A stretch of 64,000 nt of DNA, taken from NCBI RefSeq assembly GCF_964340395.1, contig NC_135550.1:3507001-3571000 (forward strand). Direction: 5' to 3'. The stretch's first letter is position 1. Each line of letters begins with the position of its first letter. A program made the position numbers and the translations under genes. A model generated the notes under the pieces. It was not told the DNA's origin. It worked only from the letters and a program-made list of their open reading frames with translations, and ran no database searches. Below, piece by piece: positions 30,701-35,400 of the stretch. This DNA comes from Glandiceps talaboti (lineage: Eukaryota; Hemichordata; Enteropneusta; Spengelidae).

Positions 30701-31727
30701 TCATCAACCATCTGTGAAATATACGTATGTCAAAGTAGTATCATCAGCCACGTATGTCTAAGTAGCGTCATCAACCTTCTTTGAAATATACGTATGTCTA
30801 AGTAGTATTATCAACCATCTGAAATATACGTATGTCAAAGTAGTATCAGCCTTCTGTGAAATATATGTATGTCTAAGTAGTGTTATCAACCATCTGTGAA
30901 ATATACGTATGTCTAAGTAGTGTCATCAACCATCTGTGAAATATACGTATGTCTAAGTAGTATTATCAACCATCTGTGAAATATACGTATGTCAAAGTAG
31001 TATCATCAGCCTTCTGTGAAATATACGTATGTCTAAGTAGTGTCATCAACCATCTGTGAAATATACGTATGTCTAAGTAGTATCATCAGCCTTCTGTGAA
31101 ATATACGTATGTCTAAGTAGTGTCATCAACCATCTGTGAAATATACGTATGTCTAAGTAGTATCATCAGCCTTCTGTGAAATATACGTATGTCTAAGTAG
31201 TATCATCAGCCTTCTGTGAAATATACGTATGTCTAAGTAGTGTCATCAACCATCTGTGAAATATACGTATGTCTAAGTAGTGTCATCAACCATCTGTGAA
31301 ATATACGTATGTCTAAGTAGTATCATCAACCACCTGTAGATGTTGCAGCCTTATAATACTTAATGTTCTGTGCAATGCCTTATATATCTAGAGAGTCACA
31401 TGTTTATAGTTCTACATGCCCATTTAGTTCCAATATACTATTGCAGGTTACTCACCATACACTAGAATCATCTGTCTGTTGCCACACCGATTTCAAAGCC
31501 ACAATGTCCACAATCCAAATAAAGTATCAAATGAGAAAACAGTAAGTTTAATTGATGAAATCAAATATAACAACTTCTAGAAACTATTCTAATGTCCTAC
31601 AATTATTGGTAAGTCTAGATTCGTCCGCTGTCGATTCACAGTCAATATTGGTTGTTTTCACTGAATGTAATACCTGTTTCCACAGCGTCTTAAATGATAA
31701 TCCAACAAGTCATTCACAGTCTTCGAG
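291..31727 (+). CDS. KIF3B-like: KIF3B-like kinesin-2 gene, span of exons seen in this window
   Basis: Kinesin-2 (KIF3) motors carry cargo along ciliary and cytoplasmic microtubules as KIF3A/3B heterotrimers. The exons here match the KIF3B motor in order from the P-loop through the neck: P-loop (a), IPDSFDH...[12 protein letters not shown] (b), [16 protein letters not shown] (c), ATNMNEHSS (d), KEATKINL...[15 protein letters not shown] (e), [12 protein letters not shown] (f). The motor start lies left of the window. Exons a-b-c are present as tandem copies and so are d-e. The switch II exon is absent and P-loop and switch I residues are changed, so ATPase activity is doubtful. Every exon read is open and has GT/AG borders, which is unusual for an old pseudogene. 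It could be a diverged paralogue, a recent decaying copy, or in part an assembly artefact. The tail exons (19019 onward) are joined by phase only. Confidence 0.75.
873..952 (+). CDS. KIF3B-like: Kinesin exon c, copy 1
   Basis: The exon has acceptor TTCTCAG, donor GTAAGC, and 80 bp starting in phase 0 and ending in phase 2. It reads [20 protein letters not shown] followed by NQNRAVG, which matches the KIF3B loop and helix leading to switch I. It splices in frame either to exon d (ATNMNEHSS) or to the next exon a, because both begin with one codon-completing base. Exon b1 lies 373 bp upstream. Confidence 0.85.
953..1977 (+). other. Intron c1-a2 with hairpin/TGTC repeat and foldback element
   Basis: The intron holds no coding exon that I can see. 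From about 1070 to 1268 lies a repeat made of a short hairpin (TGCTGAAC ... GTTCAGTAGT) plus TGTC tetranucleotide runs. From 1449 to 1757 lies a foldback element listed separately. The same layout recurs in the intron after c2. Confidence 0.7.
1449..1757. mobile_element. Foldback/MITE-like element, copy in unit A
   Basis: Two arms of roughly 100 bp are inverted copies of each other. The ends are CAAAGTAATT and AATTACTTTG, and CTTCTTCAGGCCAAC at about 1527 pairs with GTTGGCCTGAAGAAG at about 1659. Arm identity is clearly below 100 percent. I see no clean target duplication. The element has been copied together with the kinesin unit (second copy at 3708). The mobile class is not assigned. Confidence 0.7.
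1978..2102 (+). CDS. KIF3B-like: Kinesin exon a, copy 2 (P-loop exon)
   Basis: The exon lies between TTTTTCAG and GTCAGT, starting with one codon-completing base (phase 2) and ending in phase 1. It encodes [20 protein letters not shown] followed by GKTFTMEG, equivalent to the kinesin segment with the Walker A motif. The usual GQTGTGKT is GQIGMGKT here: T to I and T to M before the catalytic GKT. The invariant Lys and Thr remain. The usual FAYGQ is SSYGQ. It splices in frame onto exon b2 (2555), and can be reached in frame from exon c1 (952). It lies 1.0 kb after c1, so the repeat order is a-b-c. Confidence 0.85.
2555..2763 (+). CDS. KIF3B-like: Kinesin exon b, copy 2
   Basis: This 209-bp exon has the same borders and phases as copy 1. 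The visible coding change from copy 1 is HICT to HKCT in the SFDH segment; the other change (CTG to TTG in the ELKK segment) is silent. It follows exon a2 with a 452-bp intron and is followed by exon c2 at 3141. Confidence 0.85.
3141..3221 (+). CDS. KIF3B-like: Kinesin exon c, copy 2
   Basis: The exon lies between TTCTCAG and GTAAGC. It reads [20 protein letters not shown] then NQNRAVG, so SF of copy 1 is PL here. The phases equal those of copy 1 (0 in, 2 out), so it can join exon a3 or exon d in frame. The exact start could be off by one base because the acceptor G is followed by another G. Confidence 0.8.
3222..4224 (+). other. Intron c2-a3 with hairpin/TGTC repeat and foldback copy
   Basis: The layout matches 953-1977: hairpin plus TGTC repeat at about 3345-3530, then the foldback element at 3708-4015. 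I see no additional exon. Confidence 0.7.
3708..4015. mobile_element. Foldback/MITE-like element, copy in unit B
   Basis: This is a near-identical copy of the element at 1449-1757, with the same CAAAGTAATT / AATTACTTTG ends. It moved with the segmental duplication and not by separate insertion, as the flanks also match. Confidence 0.7.
4225..4343 (+). CDS. KIF3B-like: Kinesin exon a, copy 3 (P-loop exon)
   Basis: The exon lies between TTTTTCAG and GTCAG. It encodes [20 protein letters not shown] then [18 protein letters not shown]. Against copy 2 it lacks six bases (two residues) in the VVDDSV stretch, in frame, and has FKGT where copy 2 has FNVT, closer to the family FNGT. The changed Walker A (GQIGMGKT) is shared, so that change predates the duplication. 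It joins exon b3 (4644) in frame. Confidence 0.85.
4644..4852 (+). CDS. KIF3B-like: Kinesin exon b, copy 3
   Basis: The exon has the same borders, phases and protein as copy 1, as far as I can read; only silent changes are seen (for example CCG for CCA before QYLV). It follows exon a3. Confidence 0.85.
5324..5403 (+). CDS. KIF3B-like: Kinesin exon c, copy 3
   Basis: The exon lies between TTTACAG and GTAAGC. It encodes [20 protein letters not shown] then NQNRTVG. The acceptor region differs from copies 1 and 2 by an inserted pyrimidine-rich stretch. It is the last c exon before exon d1 (8630), to which it joins in frame (GG|T). Confidence 0.85.
5555..7627. mobile_element. PIF/Harbinger-like non-autonomous element with G/C-run ends
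   Basis: The insertion splits the TTAAGTG seen in sister copies at 3367 and 9374. The left end is GGAACCGGTCAGTTTC and the right end is its complement with one change (GAAACTGACCGGTCCC). TTA flanks both sides, a 3-bp duplication. A GG start and TWA-type target fit PIF/Harbinger. Just inside the left end is a run of about 22 G and inside the right end a run of about 30 C. No transposase is visible; the longest frames are low-complexity. Confidence 0.7.
5880..6900. repeat. Four degenerate ~235-bp repeats inside the Harbinger-like element
   Basis: Four units begin near 5890, 6123, 6363 and 6780. The first three share GTCCTAGGGGGTCTCCCCC-type cores followed by TAGAAGCCC and TTTTTAACTCTGAAAAGTCA-like text; the fourth is more diverged. 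The core is self-complementary (GGGGG ... CCCCC) and would form a hairpin. Confidence 0.65.
7932..8629 (+). other. Intron stretch before exon d1
   Basis: There are no genes. It contains AAGGTCAT-type direct repeats (AGGTCAAAGATCATCCCC, AGGTCAAAGGTCATCCCC) and a palindrome-rich block of GATTGATC/AATCAATC at 8264-8350, followed by (CAGA)4. Confidence 0.6.
8630..8696 (+). CDS. KIF3B-like: Kinesin exon d, copy 1 (switch I)
   Basis: The exon lies between TTTTTCAG and GTAAGT, 67 bp, phase 2 in and phase 0 out. It encodes [20 protein letters not shown] plus E after completing Gly/Ala codons with exon c. Kinesin switch I is NxxSSRSH; here SSRSH is SSNSH, losing the Arg that forms the salt bridge with switch II. 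It splices in frame to exon e1 without the switch II exon. Confidence 0.85.
8697..9008 (+). other. Intron d1-e1: switch II exon expected here but not found
   Basis: KIF3B genes have about 31 residues between TIEC-E and GERLKEATK, including LNLVDLAGSERQ. No frame of this 312-bp interval contains anything like it. It has a 20-base G-run at about 8820 and otherwise AT-rich text. The second copy of the interval (10644-10958) is equally empty. Confidence 0.75.
9009..9229 (+). CDS. KIF3B-like: Kinesin exon e, copy 1 (microtubule-binding L12/alpha-5 region)
   Basis: The 221-bp exon lies between TTTTCAG and GTATGT, phase 0 in, phase 2 out. It encodes [20 protein letters not shown], then [20 protein letters not shown] and [28 protein letters not shown] is the kinesin L12 motif for microtubule contact. 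The family LTRLLQDSLGG has lost one Leu ([10 protein letters not shown]), and L-G-NVISALVDG reads [12 protein letters not shown] with one extra residue. It is in frame with d1, and with d2 or f downstream. Confidence 0.85.
10577..10643 (+). CDS. KIF3B-like: Kinesin exon d, copy 2 (switch I)
   Basis: The sequence is identical in protein to copy 1 (8630), with the SSNSH switch I, the same acceptor and donor, and the same phases. It can be entered in frame from exon e1, since e ends in phase 2. Confidence 0.85.
10959..11179 (+). CDS. KIF3B-like: Kinesin exon e, copy 2
   Basis: The borders and phases match copy 1. Protein differences: [10 protein letters not shown] is [19 protein letters not shown] is LGSNVKKVM, and RYNYYES is RYNYDES. 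YNYDE and [10 protein letters not shown] are nearer the family consensus than copy 1, so the copies have diverged in different directions. It splices in frame to exon f at 16208. Confidence 0.85.
11180..12280 (+). other. Intron e2-f, first part, with a ~205-bp direct duplication
   Basis: No exon is seen. A stretch at 11720-11885 (CATAACTTGACCAATTTTCA ... GGGCAACATCTGACAATTTC ... GTCAATATA) is repeated at 11933-12090 with about 90 percent similarity. AGATTCACCATAATCTACC occurs at 11455 and 11660. Confidence 0.7.
12405..12612. repeat. 60-bp minisatellite, about 3.5 copies
   Basis: The units begin with AACATGTACATGGTTAATCT and contain ACAAGCTTATTTCACATGCT. Starts are near 12409, 12469, 12529 and 12589. 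The unit is a multiple of three, which opens a spurious reading frame. Confidence 0.9.
13450..14209. mobile_element. PIF/Harbinger-like MITE, 760 bp
   Basis: The ends are GGCCAGAAAAAAAAGTTGTT and the complement with minor changes (AACAGTTTTTTTTTCTGGCC). TAA flanks both sides (13447-13449 and 14210-14212). GG-start TIRs plus a TAA target fit PIF/Harbinger. No transposase is seen, so it is non-autonomous. Confidence 0.65.
14211..14477. mobile_element. Foldback MITE, 267 bp, abutting the previous element
   Basis: The arms of about 36 bp are AAGAGAAGGTATGAAGGTAT... and ...TACCTTCATACCTTCTCTTA, with TTCAACATTTGAACTGC inside. The left end shares its TA(A) with the right flank of the 13450 element, so one inserted at the edge of the other. 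TA or TAA may be the target duplication. Confidence 0.65.
14770..15048. mobile_element. Foldback element with ~67-bp near-perfect arms
   Basis: AATAAGCAGTCCATAAACAT... at 14770 and ...GCTTATGGACTGCTTATT ending at 15048 are inverted copies over about 67 bp with about three mismatches. The loop is made of CACATGCTTATTCACAAGCA-type repeats. GGACTGCTTATT also occurs at about 12282, next to the 60-bp minisatellite that shares ACATGCTTA text, so the two may be one family. Confidence 0.7.
15165..15890. repeat. 48-bp minisatellite, about 14 copies
   Basis: The unit is GTGAGTGGAGGTATAAATCR followed by TAACAATACTGTATAGGGAC and TAGACTAT. The left-most copies are more diverged (GGATATGTAAATGG). The 48-bp period is open in translation, giving a false 85-residue frame on the minus strand. 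Confidence 0.9.
16208..16374 (+). CDS. KIF3B-like: Kinesin exon f (neck linker and neck), single copy
   Basis: The exon lies between TTTCTATAG and GTATGA, 167 bp, phase 2 in and phase 1 out. It completes Arg from exon e and encodes [20 protein letters not shown] then [20 protein letters not shown] and [28 protein letters not shown] is the KIF3B neck. The RYANRAKNIKN of the family is RYNGKNMKN (the NRA box is shortened). The following basic/Gly stretch replaces the expected acidic run and coiled coil. It lies 5.0 kb after e2. Confidence 0.85.
16813..16902 (-). CDS. Candidate antisense coding exon of unknown gene
   Basis: On the minus strand an ATG at 16902 opens [20 protein letters not shown] then EILREMEGR, followed by GTAGCT, a possible donor, at about 16813. 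The stretch is more GC-rich than its surroundings and reads like protein. I do not recognise it, no second exon was found, and the plus frame is also open. It lies in the intron between kinesin exons f and g. Confidence 0.2.
18505..18747. repeat. Compound TATG / TG / TGTC microsatellite
   Basis: The run consists of TATG repeats with inserted TG, TCTG and GATG runs over about 240 bp. All long frames here on either strand are low-complexity artefacts (MYVCMYVC or HTYIHTYI). Confidence 0.95.
19019..19076 (+). CDS. Candidate kinesin-gene exon g (tail)
   Basis: The exon lies between TATCACAG and GTAGGT, 58 bp. It begins with two bases that complete the codon left by exon f and ends in phase 2, giving [20 protein letters not shown]. 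An internal GTAAGC at 19057 is an alternative donor but would break the frame to the next exon. The peptide is polar and Asn-rich with no known domain. Support is phase and splice sites only. Confidence 0.45.
19591..19669 (+). CDS. Candidate kinesin-gene exon h (tail)
   Basis: The exon lies between CTTTTTGCAG and GTGAGT, with a strong polypyrimidine acceptor. After one codon-completing base it encodes [20 protein letters not shown] then LSFNQE, ending in phase 0. It fits exon g upstream and exon i downstream in phase. I do not recognise the domain. The intron that follows holds the whole 6.2 kb element at 20366-26610. Confidence 0.55.
20870..21815. repeat. Inverted arrays of CTCCAGCACT / AAGTGCTCGGCT repeats
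   Basis: At 20875-21070 the motif CTCCAGCACT...AAGTGCTCGG occurs about five times on the + strand. At 21725-21815 the reverse complement (AGCCGAGCACTTGATAGTGC TGGAG) occurs three to four times. Between them lies a GC-richer 0.65 kb core with open frames but no recognisable protein (for example 21333-21674). The arrangement suggests a mobile element with subterminal repeat arrays, nested in the 20366 element. Confidence 0.55.
22385..24953. mobile_element. 2.57 kb TIR element with 8-bp target duplication and RecQ-like fragment
   Basis: TAAAAGAG flanks both ends (22377-22384 and 24954-24961). The inverted ends are about 150 bp long and share CGACAGTC, GCGCCTTTTTTCC, ATCTAAACTCCGATCCGGCG, CAACACTAGT and GGGCCGAAGGCCCGA. 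A tandem GAGGGCCGAAGGCCCGA duplication is present in the left arm only. The 8-bp duplication would suit hAT, P, Merlin or Zisupton types. The only recognisable protein piece is helicase, not transposase. Confidence 0.75.
22641..22919 (+). pseudogene. RecQ-like helicase N-terminal fragment, broken
   Basis: RecQ family helicases are 3'-5' DNA helicases of superfamily 2. The frame here reads [20 protein letters not shown] then [20 protein letters not shown], which is the Q motif region (DFQ) and Walker A (TGSGKS) of that family. A 14-bp micro-duplication (CCCGGGCTATGAAG) then shifts the frame, and about 65 bp holding the Walker A end is duplicated in tandem (22762-22826 and 22827-22890). After the shift a second frame reads [10 protein letters not shown] and [11 protein letters not shown], which matches RecQ motif Ia, and stops. 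The DEAH box and later motifs are absent. It lies within the 22385-24953 TIR element, as RecQ-like genes often do in invertebrate repeats. Confidence 0.65.
24962..26455 (+). other. Remainder of the 20366 element, right side
   Basis: I see no gene. One small inverted repeat exists at about 25855-25910 (CAAAACACCACCCCCACC / GTGGTGTTTTGA). Frames at 25804-26164 overlap on both strands and look like chance. Confidence 0.4.
27044..27171 (+). CDS. Candidate kinesin-gene exon i (tail)
   Basis: The exon lies between GTCTTTACAG and GTGAGT, 128 bp, phase 0 in and phase 2 out. It encodes [20 protein letters not shown] then [20 protein letters not shown] and TDR. Splice sites are strong and the phase continues from exon h. 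The content is polar, with no coiled coil or known motif. It may belong to the kinesin transcript or to another gene whose first exons are g and h. Confidence 0.55.
27172..28580 (+). other. Intron stretch with interspersed-repeat remnants
   Basis: The stretch at 28074-28450 carries pieces of the dispersed family also seen at 32330-32560, 34205, 35935 and 46620 (TTCAGTGGTGCTATAG, CCATAGCAACAGTCAAATAA). No exon was found, although one is needed to link exon i (phase 2) to exon j (phase 0). Confidence 0.5.
28583..28820. repeat. 57-bp minisatellite, about four copies
   Basis: The unit is ATACATTTAATCAACATCAC then ATGCAAAATGTAGGAAACCA GGTCTTATTC CTTTGTT. Copies differ by one base. The 57-bp period makes an open but meaningless frame. 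Confidence 0.9.
28821..29880 (+). other. Intron stretch, mostly no recognisable content
   Basis: A dispersed repeat piece at about 29280-29360 (AGCTTTAGAGATGCAAACAA...TATGACACCCG) recurs at about 43105. A short TTTA run lies at 29437-29462. Nothing else is supportable. Confidence 0.5.
29880..30560 (-). pseudogene. LINE reverse transcriptase fragment, antisense and broken
   Basis: On the minus strand, from about 30555 downward, the frames read [20 protein letters not shown] then, after a frameshift, [20 protein letters not shown]. That corresponds to the catalytic ADD box (here VDETT) and the following GL-LN--KT motif of LINE reverse transcriptases, of the L1/Tx1 or related type. Further down, pieces such as [10 protein letters not shown] and CSICNDMKT match the C-terminal region after the fingers. 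Several stops and shifts make it dead. It lies in a kinesin-gene intron and its start borders the 40-bp minisatellite. Confidence 0.6.
30530..31340. repeat. 40-bp minisatellite array 1, about 20 copies
   Basis: The unit is GTATGTCTAAGTAGTGTCAT then CAACCATCTGTGAAATATAC. Variants are CTAAG/CAAAG and AACCATC/AGCCTTC. The reverse complement of the unit includes GGTTGATGACACTAC, equivalent to the LINE catalytic box region immediately upstream. Confidence 0.9.
31447..31541 (+). CDS. Candidate exon j between minisatellite arrays
   Basis: The exon lies between ATTGCAG and GTAAGT, 95 bp. Only the frame starting at phase 0 is open: [20 protein letters not shown] then [11 protein letters not shown], ending in phase 2. 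The phase does not fit exon i directly, so an exon is missing or j belongs elsewhere. It joins exon k in frame. Confidence 0.4.
31686..31727 (+). CDS. Candidate exon k
   Basis: The exon lies between TTTCCACAG and GTAATG, 42 bp. After one codon-completing base it encodes [13 protein letters not shown] plus the start of Arg/Ser. It fits exon j in phase. It is Ser/Asn-rich and short, so support is limited. Confidence 0.35.
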
Positions 31728-31814
31728 GTAATGAAGTCACATAGCCTTTGTTATATCTGGTCTAGCTGAGCCTTGTAATATTGTAACATAACATAATGTA
31801 TTTGAGGGGTACAT

Positions 31815-32262
31815 GTCTAAGTAGGGGGTGGTGAAATATACGTATGTCTAAGTAGCGTCATCAACCATCTGTGAAATATATGTCAAAGTAGTGTCATCAA
31901 CCTTCTGTGAAATATACGTATGTCTAAGTAGTATTATCAACCACCTGTGAAATATACGTATGTCAAAGTAGTGTCATCAACCACCTGTGAAATATACGTA
32001 TGTTTAAGTAGTATTATCAACCACATGTGAAAGATACATATGTCTAAGTAGTATTATCAACCATCTGTGAAATATACGTATGTCTAAGTAGCGTCATCAA
32101 CCATCTGTGAAAGATACGTATGTCTAAGTAGTGTTATCAACCATCTGTGAAATATACGCATGTCTAAGTAGTGTCATCAACCACCTGTGAAATATACGTA
32201 TGTCAAAGTAGTGTCATCAACCACATGTGAAATACTTATGTCTAATTAGTGTCATCAACCAT
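31815..32262. repeat. 40-bp minisatellite array 2, about 11 copies
   Basis: The unit is the same as array 1, separated by 475 bp that hold candidate exons j and k. It is preceded by ACATAACATAATGTATTTGA, which resembles LINE text at about 30048 (ACATAACATAGTGTATTTGG). Confidence 0.9.
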
Positions 32263-33090
32263 TACTGCCACTTGAATTACCCCTCATTGAACATTCTCTA
32301 ATTTCAAGCACAAAGTGAATGAATGGTTCATGGTAAAGTCTGGCTGTCTACATGTCTGTCTTGTTGATGATGCAGGTGATTTTGGTCTCAAGCTACTGGG
32401 GATGAAATTGGTAATGATTCTAAAATTGATCATCTGTAAATTTTGAGTGGGTTATACTTACATAAGTGGCCCTAGCAACCATTGCCATGCCCTAAGCAAC
32501 AGTCAAAGGGTTTATTGCAAATATAACAACAGGGATGGGTATAGGCATTTGGTGAAATGTTAGGATAACTCAATGTTGATGTACTTATTTCACTGGGCAA
32601 GTTATGTGTGTCTTTCTACAATCCAACATACGGGTGAAAGTGTCAGTCTGCCTGGATGTGTGTAAACAACTTAAAAGTCAAATACAAGGGTTGTTGGTGG
32701 TTGAGTGGTAAAACCACTTGCCTCTTACCACTGCAGTCAGGGTTCGAACCCATCATTCAGGGTTTGATTCAATTTACCACACTGAAAGTAAGAAGAGTGT
32801 CGTTCAGTTTGACTCTACCAAACAACTCAGGTTTCCCCTGGTACTCAGTGGTTTAATTGGGTAAAAAAATGGTAAAAAATGTGATGTTTGGTCAAAAAAC
32901 ATATTAACTCAATAACGACATGACAGATTATTCTGAGATTTGATGGGAACATTCTTAAGGATGTATTCCACAAATATTGAACAGATTGAGCTGAAATTTA
33001 TTGGGGATGCATCTGGGTATGTGTAGATGAAAATGTTCTTTAAAATAAAATAAAATTGACAGGGAGTTTCTTTTTGGCACTGTATTTGTA
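32263..33090 (+). other. Dispersed repeat stretch with tRNA-like SINE
   Basis: Apart from the SINE at 32688, the stretch contains the CCTAGCAACCATTGCCATGC-type dispersed repeat at about 32470. No coding exon is seen. Confidence 0.5.
32688..32860 (+). mobile_element. tRNA-derived SINE, copy 1
   Basis: A box-like GGTTGAGTGG at 32699-32708 and a B box GGTTCGAACCC at 32741-32751 lie 33 bp apart, as in a tRNA head. A perfect anticodon arm is not clear, so this is not a functional tRNA gene. The body runs to about 32860. It is preceded by a TGTGTAAACAACTTAAAAGT segment, also found before the SINE at 56389. Confidence 0.65.
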
Positions 33091-33194
33091 ATTGTGTTCA
33101 TAACACTTAAAACTTTGTAAATGTACCCAGATTGTGACTGGCATTTAAATACATTTATAAACAAGTACAATCATGTATTTTGAGCCCTCGAAGT

Positions 33195-33448
33195 GACCAT
33201 GGTTGCATTTCTGCAAGTGGACACTTAGACAGCAAGGCCGGCAACATGACCACAGGGTGACCATGGTTGCATTTCTGCAAGTGGACACTGAGACAGCAAG
33301 GCTGGCAACATGACCACAGGGTGACCATGGTTGCATTTCTGCAAGTGGACACTTAGACAGCAAGGCCGGCAACATGACCACAGGGTGACCATGGTTGCAT
33401 TTCTGCAAGTGGACACCGAGACAGCAAGGCCGGCAACATGACCAGATG
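33195..33448. repeat. 64-bp minisatellite, four copies
   Basis: The unit is GACCATGGTTGCATTTCTGC then AAGTGGACACTTAGACAGCA AGGCCGGCAACATGACCACA GGGT. Starts are at 33195, 33259, 33323 and 33387. Three copies are in block 2 and two in block 3. Confidence 0.9.
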
Positions 33449-33640
33449 GCCAATTGGCACAACAAGGTTGCATATACATCACATATGTGTGTGACCCTTG
33501 ATACTGTTTGTGCAAGACTCTCATCAACCAAGACATTTTTTGGAGTTAGGCGCCAAGCTCACATGCTTAATGAAGACTCAGAAATACATCACATTTATAC
33601 CATTTTTTAGGAGAGAAAGGTGGGTTGGGGGTTTTGGAGG
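33430..33640 (+). repeat. Left inverted arm, block 1
   Basis: CACAACAAGGTTGCATATAC...GGAGTTAGGCGCCAAGCTCA CATGCTTAATGA matches the reverse complement of 35160-35345 (CACAACAAGGCTGCATATAC ...GGAGTACGTGCAGCCAAGCT). The imperfect arms of about 190-210 bp enclose about 1.5 kb. Confidence 0.7.
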
Positions 33641-34279
33641 CGCGATGGGGTGGGGGGTTGGAAGTTGTGTAAGAGTGTTCGTGTGTGTGTGTGTGTGTGT
33701 GTGTGTGCAAGTATGTATGATTGCGTATACCCTATGTATGTGTGTATGTATGTGTGTATAGATACATGTATGATGTTAAGTAGAATGCTAAGTTGGTGGG
33801 TGTGGGTGTGTGTGTGTGAGTCAGGAGATAGTTATAGGCATTTAGGTCAATAGGATTGTATGTTAGGTTGAATTGATAGGCTGGTGTGTGTATCGGGGGG
33901 GGGGGGGGGTCTCTATGGGTTGATACTGTGATAGGTGTAGGTTATGTACATTATACAGATTTTAGATATGATATTAGGTCGAATGGTGGGAGTGGGGTGG
34001 GTGGGTTGATGAGTGTATGTGTAGTTAGATGTAGTAAGGTAGGTATTCAGGTCTTTAGGATGGTAGATATGATGTTAAGTATAATATCAAAAATCTCAAT
34101 TTTCTTCAAAAAGGTACATCTCAGAAATTACCTACTCTGTGAATTAGGCTGAAATTTTAAAGGGATATTTTTTGAGGAGGAAATTTTGTTCAAAATACAT
34201 CGACAAAACTTACCCTAGCTACCATGACCCAGGCCTTAGCAATAGTCACATGTGTGGGGGTCAGGGGTGGGTCTGCTGC

Positions 34280-34965
34280 CTGGCTTGATACTATGTTAGG
34301 TGTAGGTAAATATATAGATAGGTAGGTTAATTGGGGTACTAATCAGGCTTTTAGATATCGTGTTAGGTTGAATGGTGGGGAAGGGTCAGGTGGGTTGATA
34401 CTATGATAGGTGTAGGTAGATATATATAGATAGGTAGGTTAATTGAGGTATTAATTAGGCTTTTAGATATCATGTTAGGTTGAATGGTGGGGGAGGGGTT
34501 AGGTGGATTGATACTATGTTAGGTGTAGGTATAGATATATATAGATAGGTAGGTTAATTGAGGTACTAATCAGGCTTTTAGATATCGTGTTAGGTTGAAT
34601 GGTGGGGAAGGGTCAGGTGGGTTGATACTATGATAGGTGTAGGTAGATATATATAGATAGGTAGGTTAATTGAGGTATTAATAATTAGGCTTTTAGATAT
34701 CATGTTAGGTTGAATGGTGGGGGAGGGGTTAGGTGGATTGATACTATGATAGGTGTAGGTATAGATATATATAGATAGGTAGGTTAATTGAGGTACTAAT
34801 CAGGCTTTTAGATATCGTGTTAGGTTGAATGGTGGGGAAGGGTCAGGTGGGTTGATACTATGATAGGTGTAGGTAGATATATATAGATAGGTAGGTTAAT
34901 TGAGGTATTAATAATTAGGCTTTTAGATAATATGTTAGGTTGAATGGTGGGGGAGGAGGAGGTGG
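34280..34965. repeat. ~110-bp minisatellite, about six copies, block 1
   Basis: The unit has GATACTATGATAGGTGTAGG, TAGATATATATAGATAGGTA, GGTTAATTGAGGTATTAATT and AGGCTTTTAGATATCATGTT. Copies alternate between GGGGAAGGGTCAGG and GGGGGAGGGGTTAGG variants, giving a two-unit higher-order pattern. Confidence 0.85.
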
Positions 34966-35159
34966 GTTGATAGGTGTATGTAGGTAGTTAGGTGTAGACA
35001 AAGGTACTAGGTATTTTAGTCAGTAGGTTGGTAGATATGATGTTAAGTATAATATTGGTGGATTGGTGTGAGTGGATGGATGGGTGTGTGTGTGTGTGTG
35101 GGTAGGGATGGCTGAGGTATGGGGGTGCGGGATGGGTGTAGGGGATGGTCGGGTGGGTA

Positions 35160-35400
35160 CTTTCTCGGCCTATAAAATGGTGTATCTGTGAAGTCTTTCT
35201 CAGTTCTCATTGAGCATATAAGCTTGGCTGCACGTACTCCAAAATATGTGTTGGTTTATTTGGACTCCTGTGCAGACAGTGTCAGGGTCATTATATCTGT
35301 GGGGTATATGCAGCCTTGTTGTGTTACCTCAATGGCCACTGTAAATTGTTGCTGGACTTAAGTGACCATGGTTGACCATGAACTACCATGGTAGTTCATA
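35160..35400 (-). repeat. Right inverted arm and 20-bp palindrome, block 1
   Basis: This is the inverted partner of 33430-33640. At 35379-35398 lies a perfect palindrome, TGAACTACCATGGTAGTTCA, kept in the other two blocks (38472-38491, 46438-46457). Confidence 0.7.

Noticed and set aside
30530-32262. CRISPR-like array (40-bp repeats)
   Set aside because: Head-to-tail minisatellite without unique spacers, in animal DNA.
32690-32760. Functional tRNA gene
   Set aside because: A and B boxes are present but the arms do not pair as a full cloverleaf and a diverged copy at 56389 shares flanks, so it is SINE-like.
33145-33536. Repeated frames with WSCCRPCCL units on the minus strand
   Set aside because: Translation of the 64-bp minisatellite; because 64 is not a multiple of three, each unit appears in a different frame.
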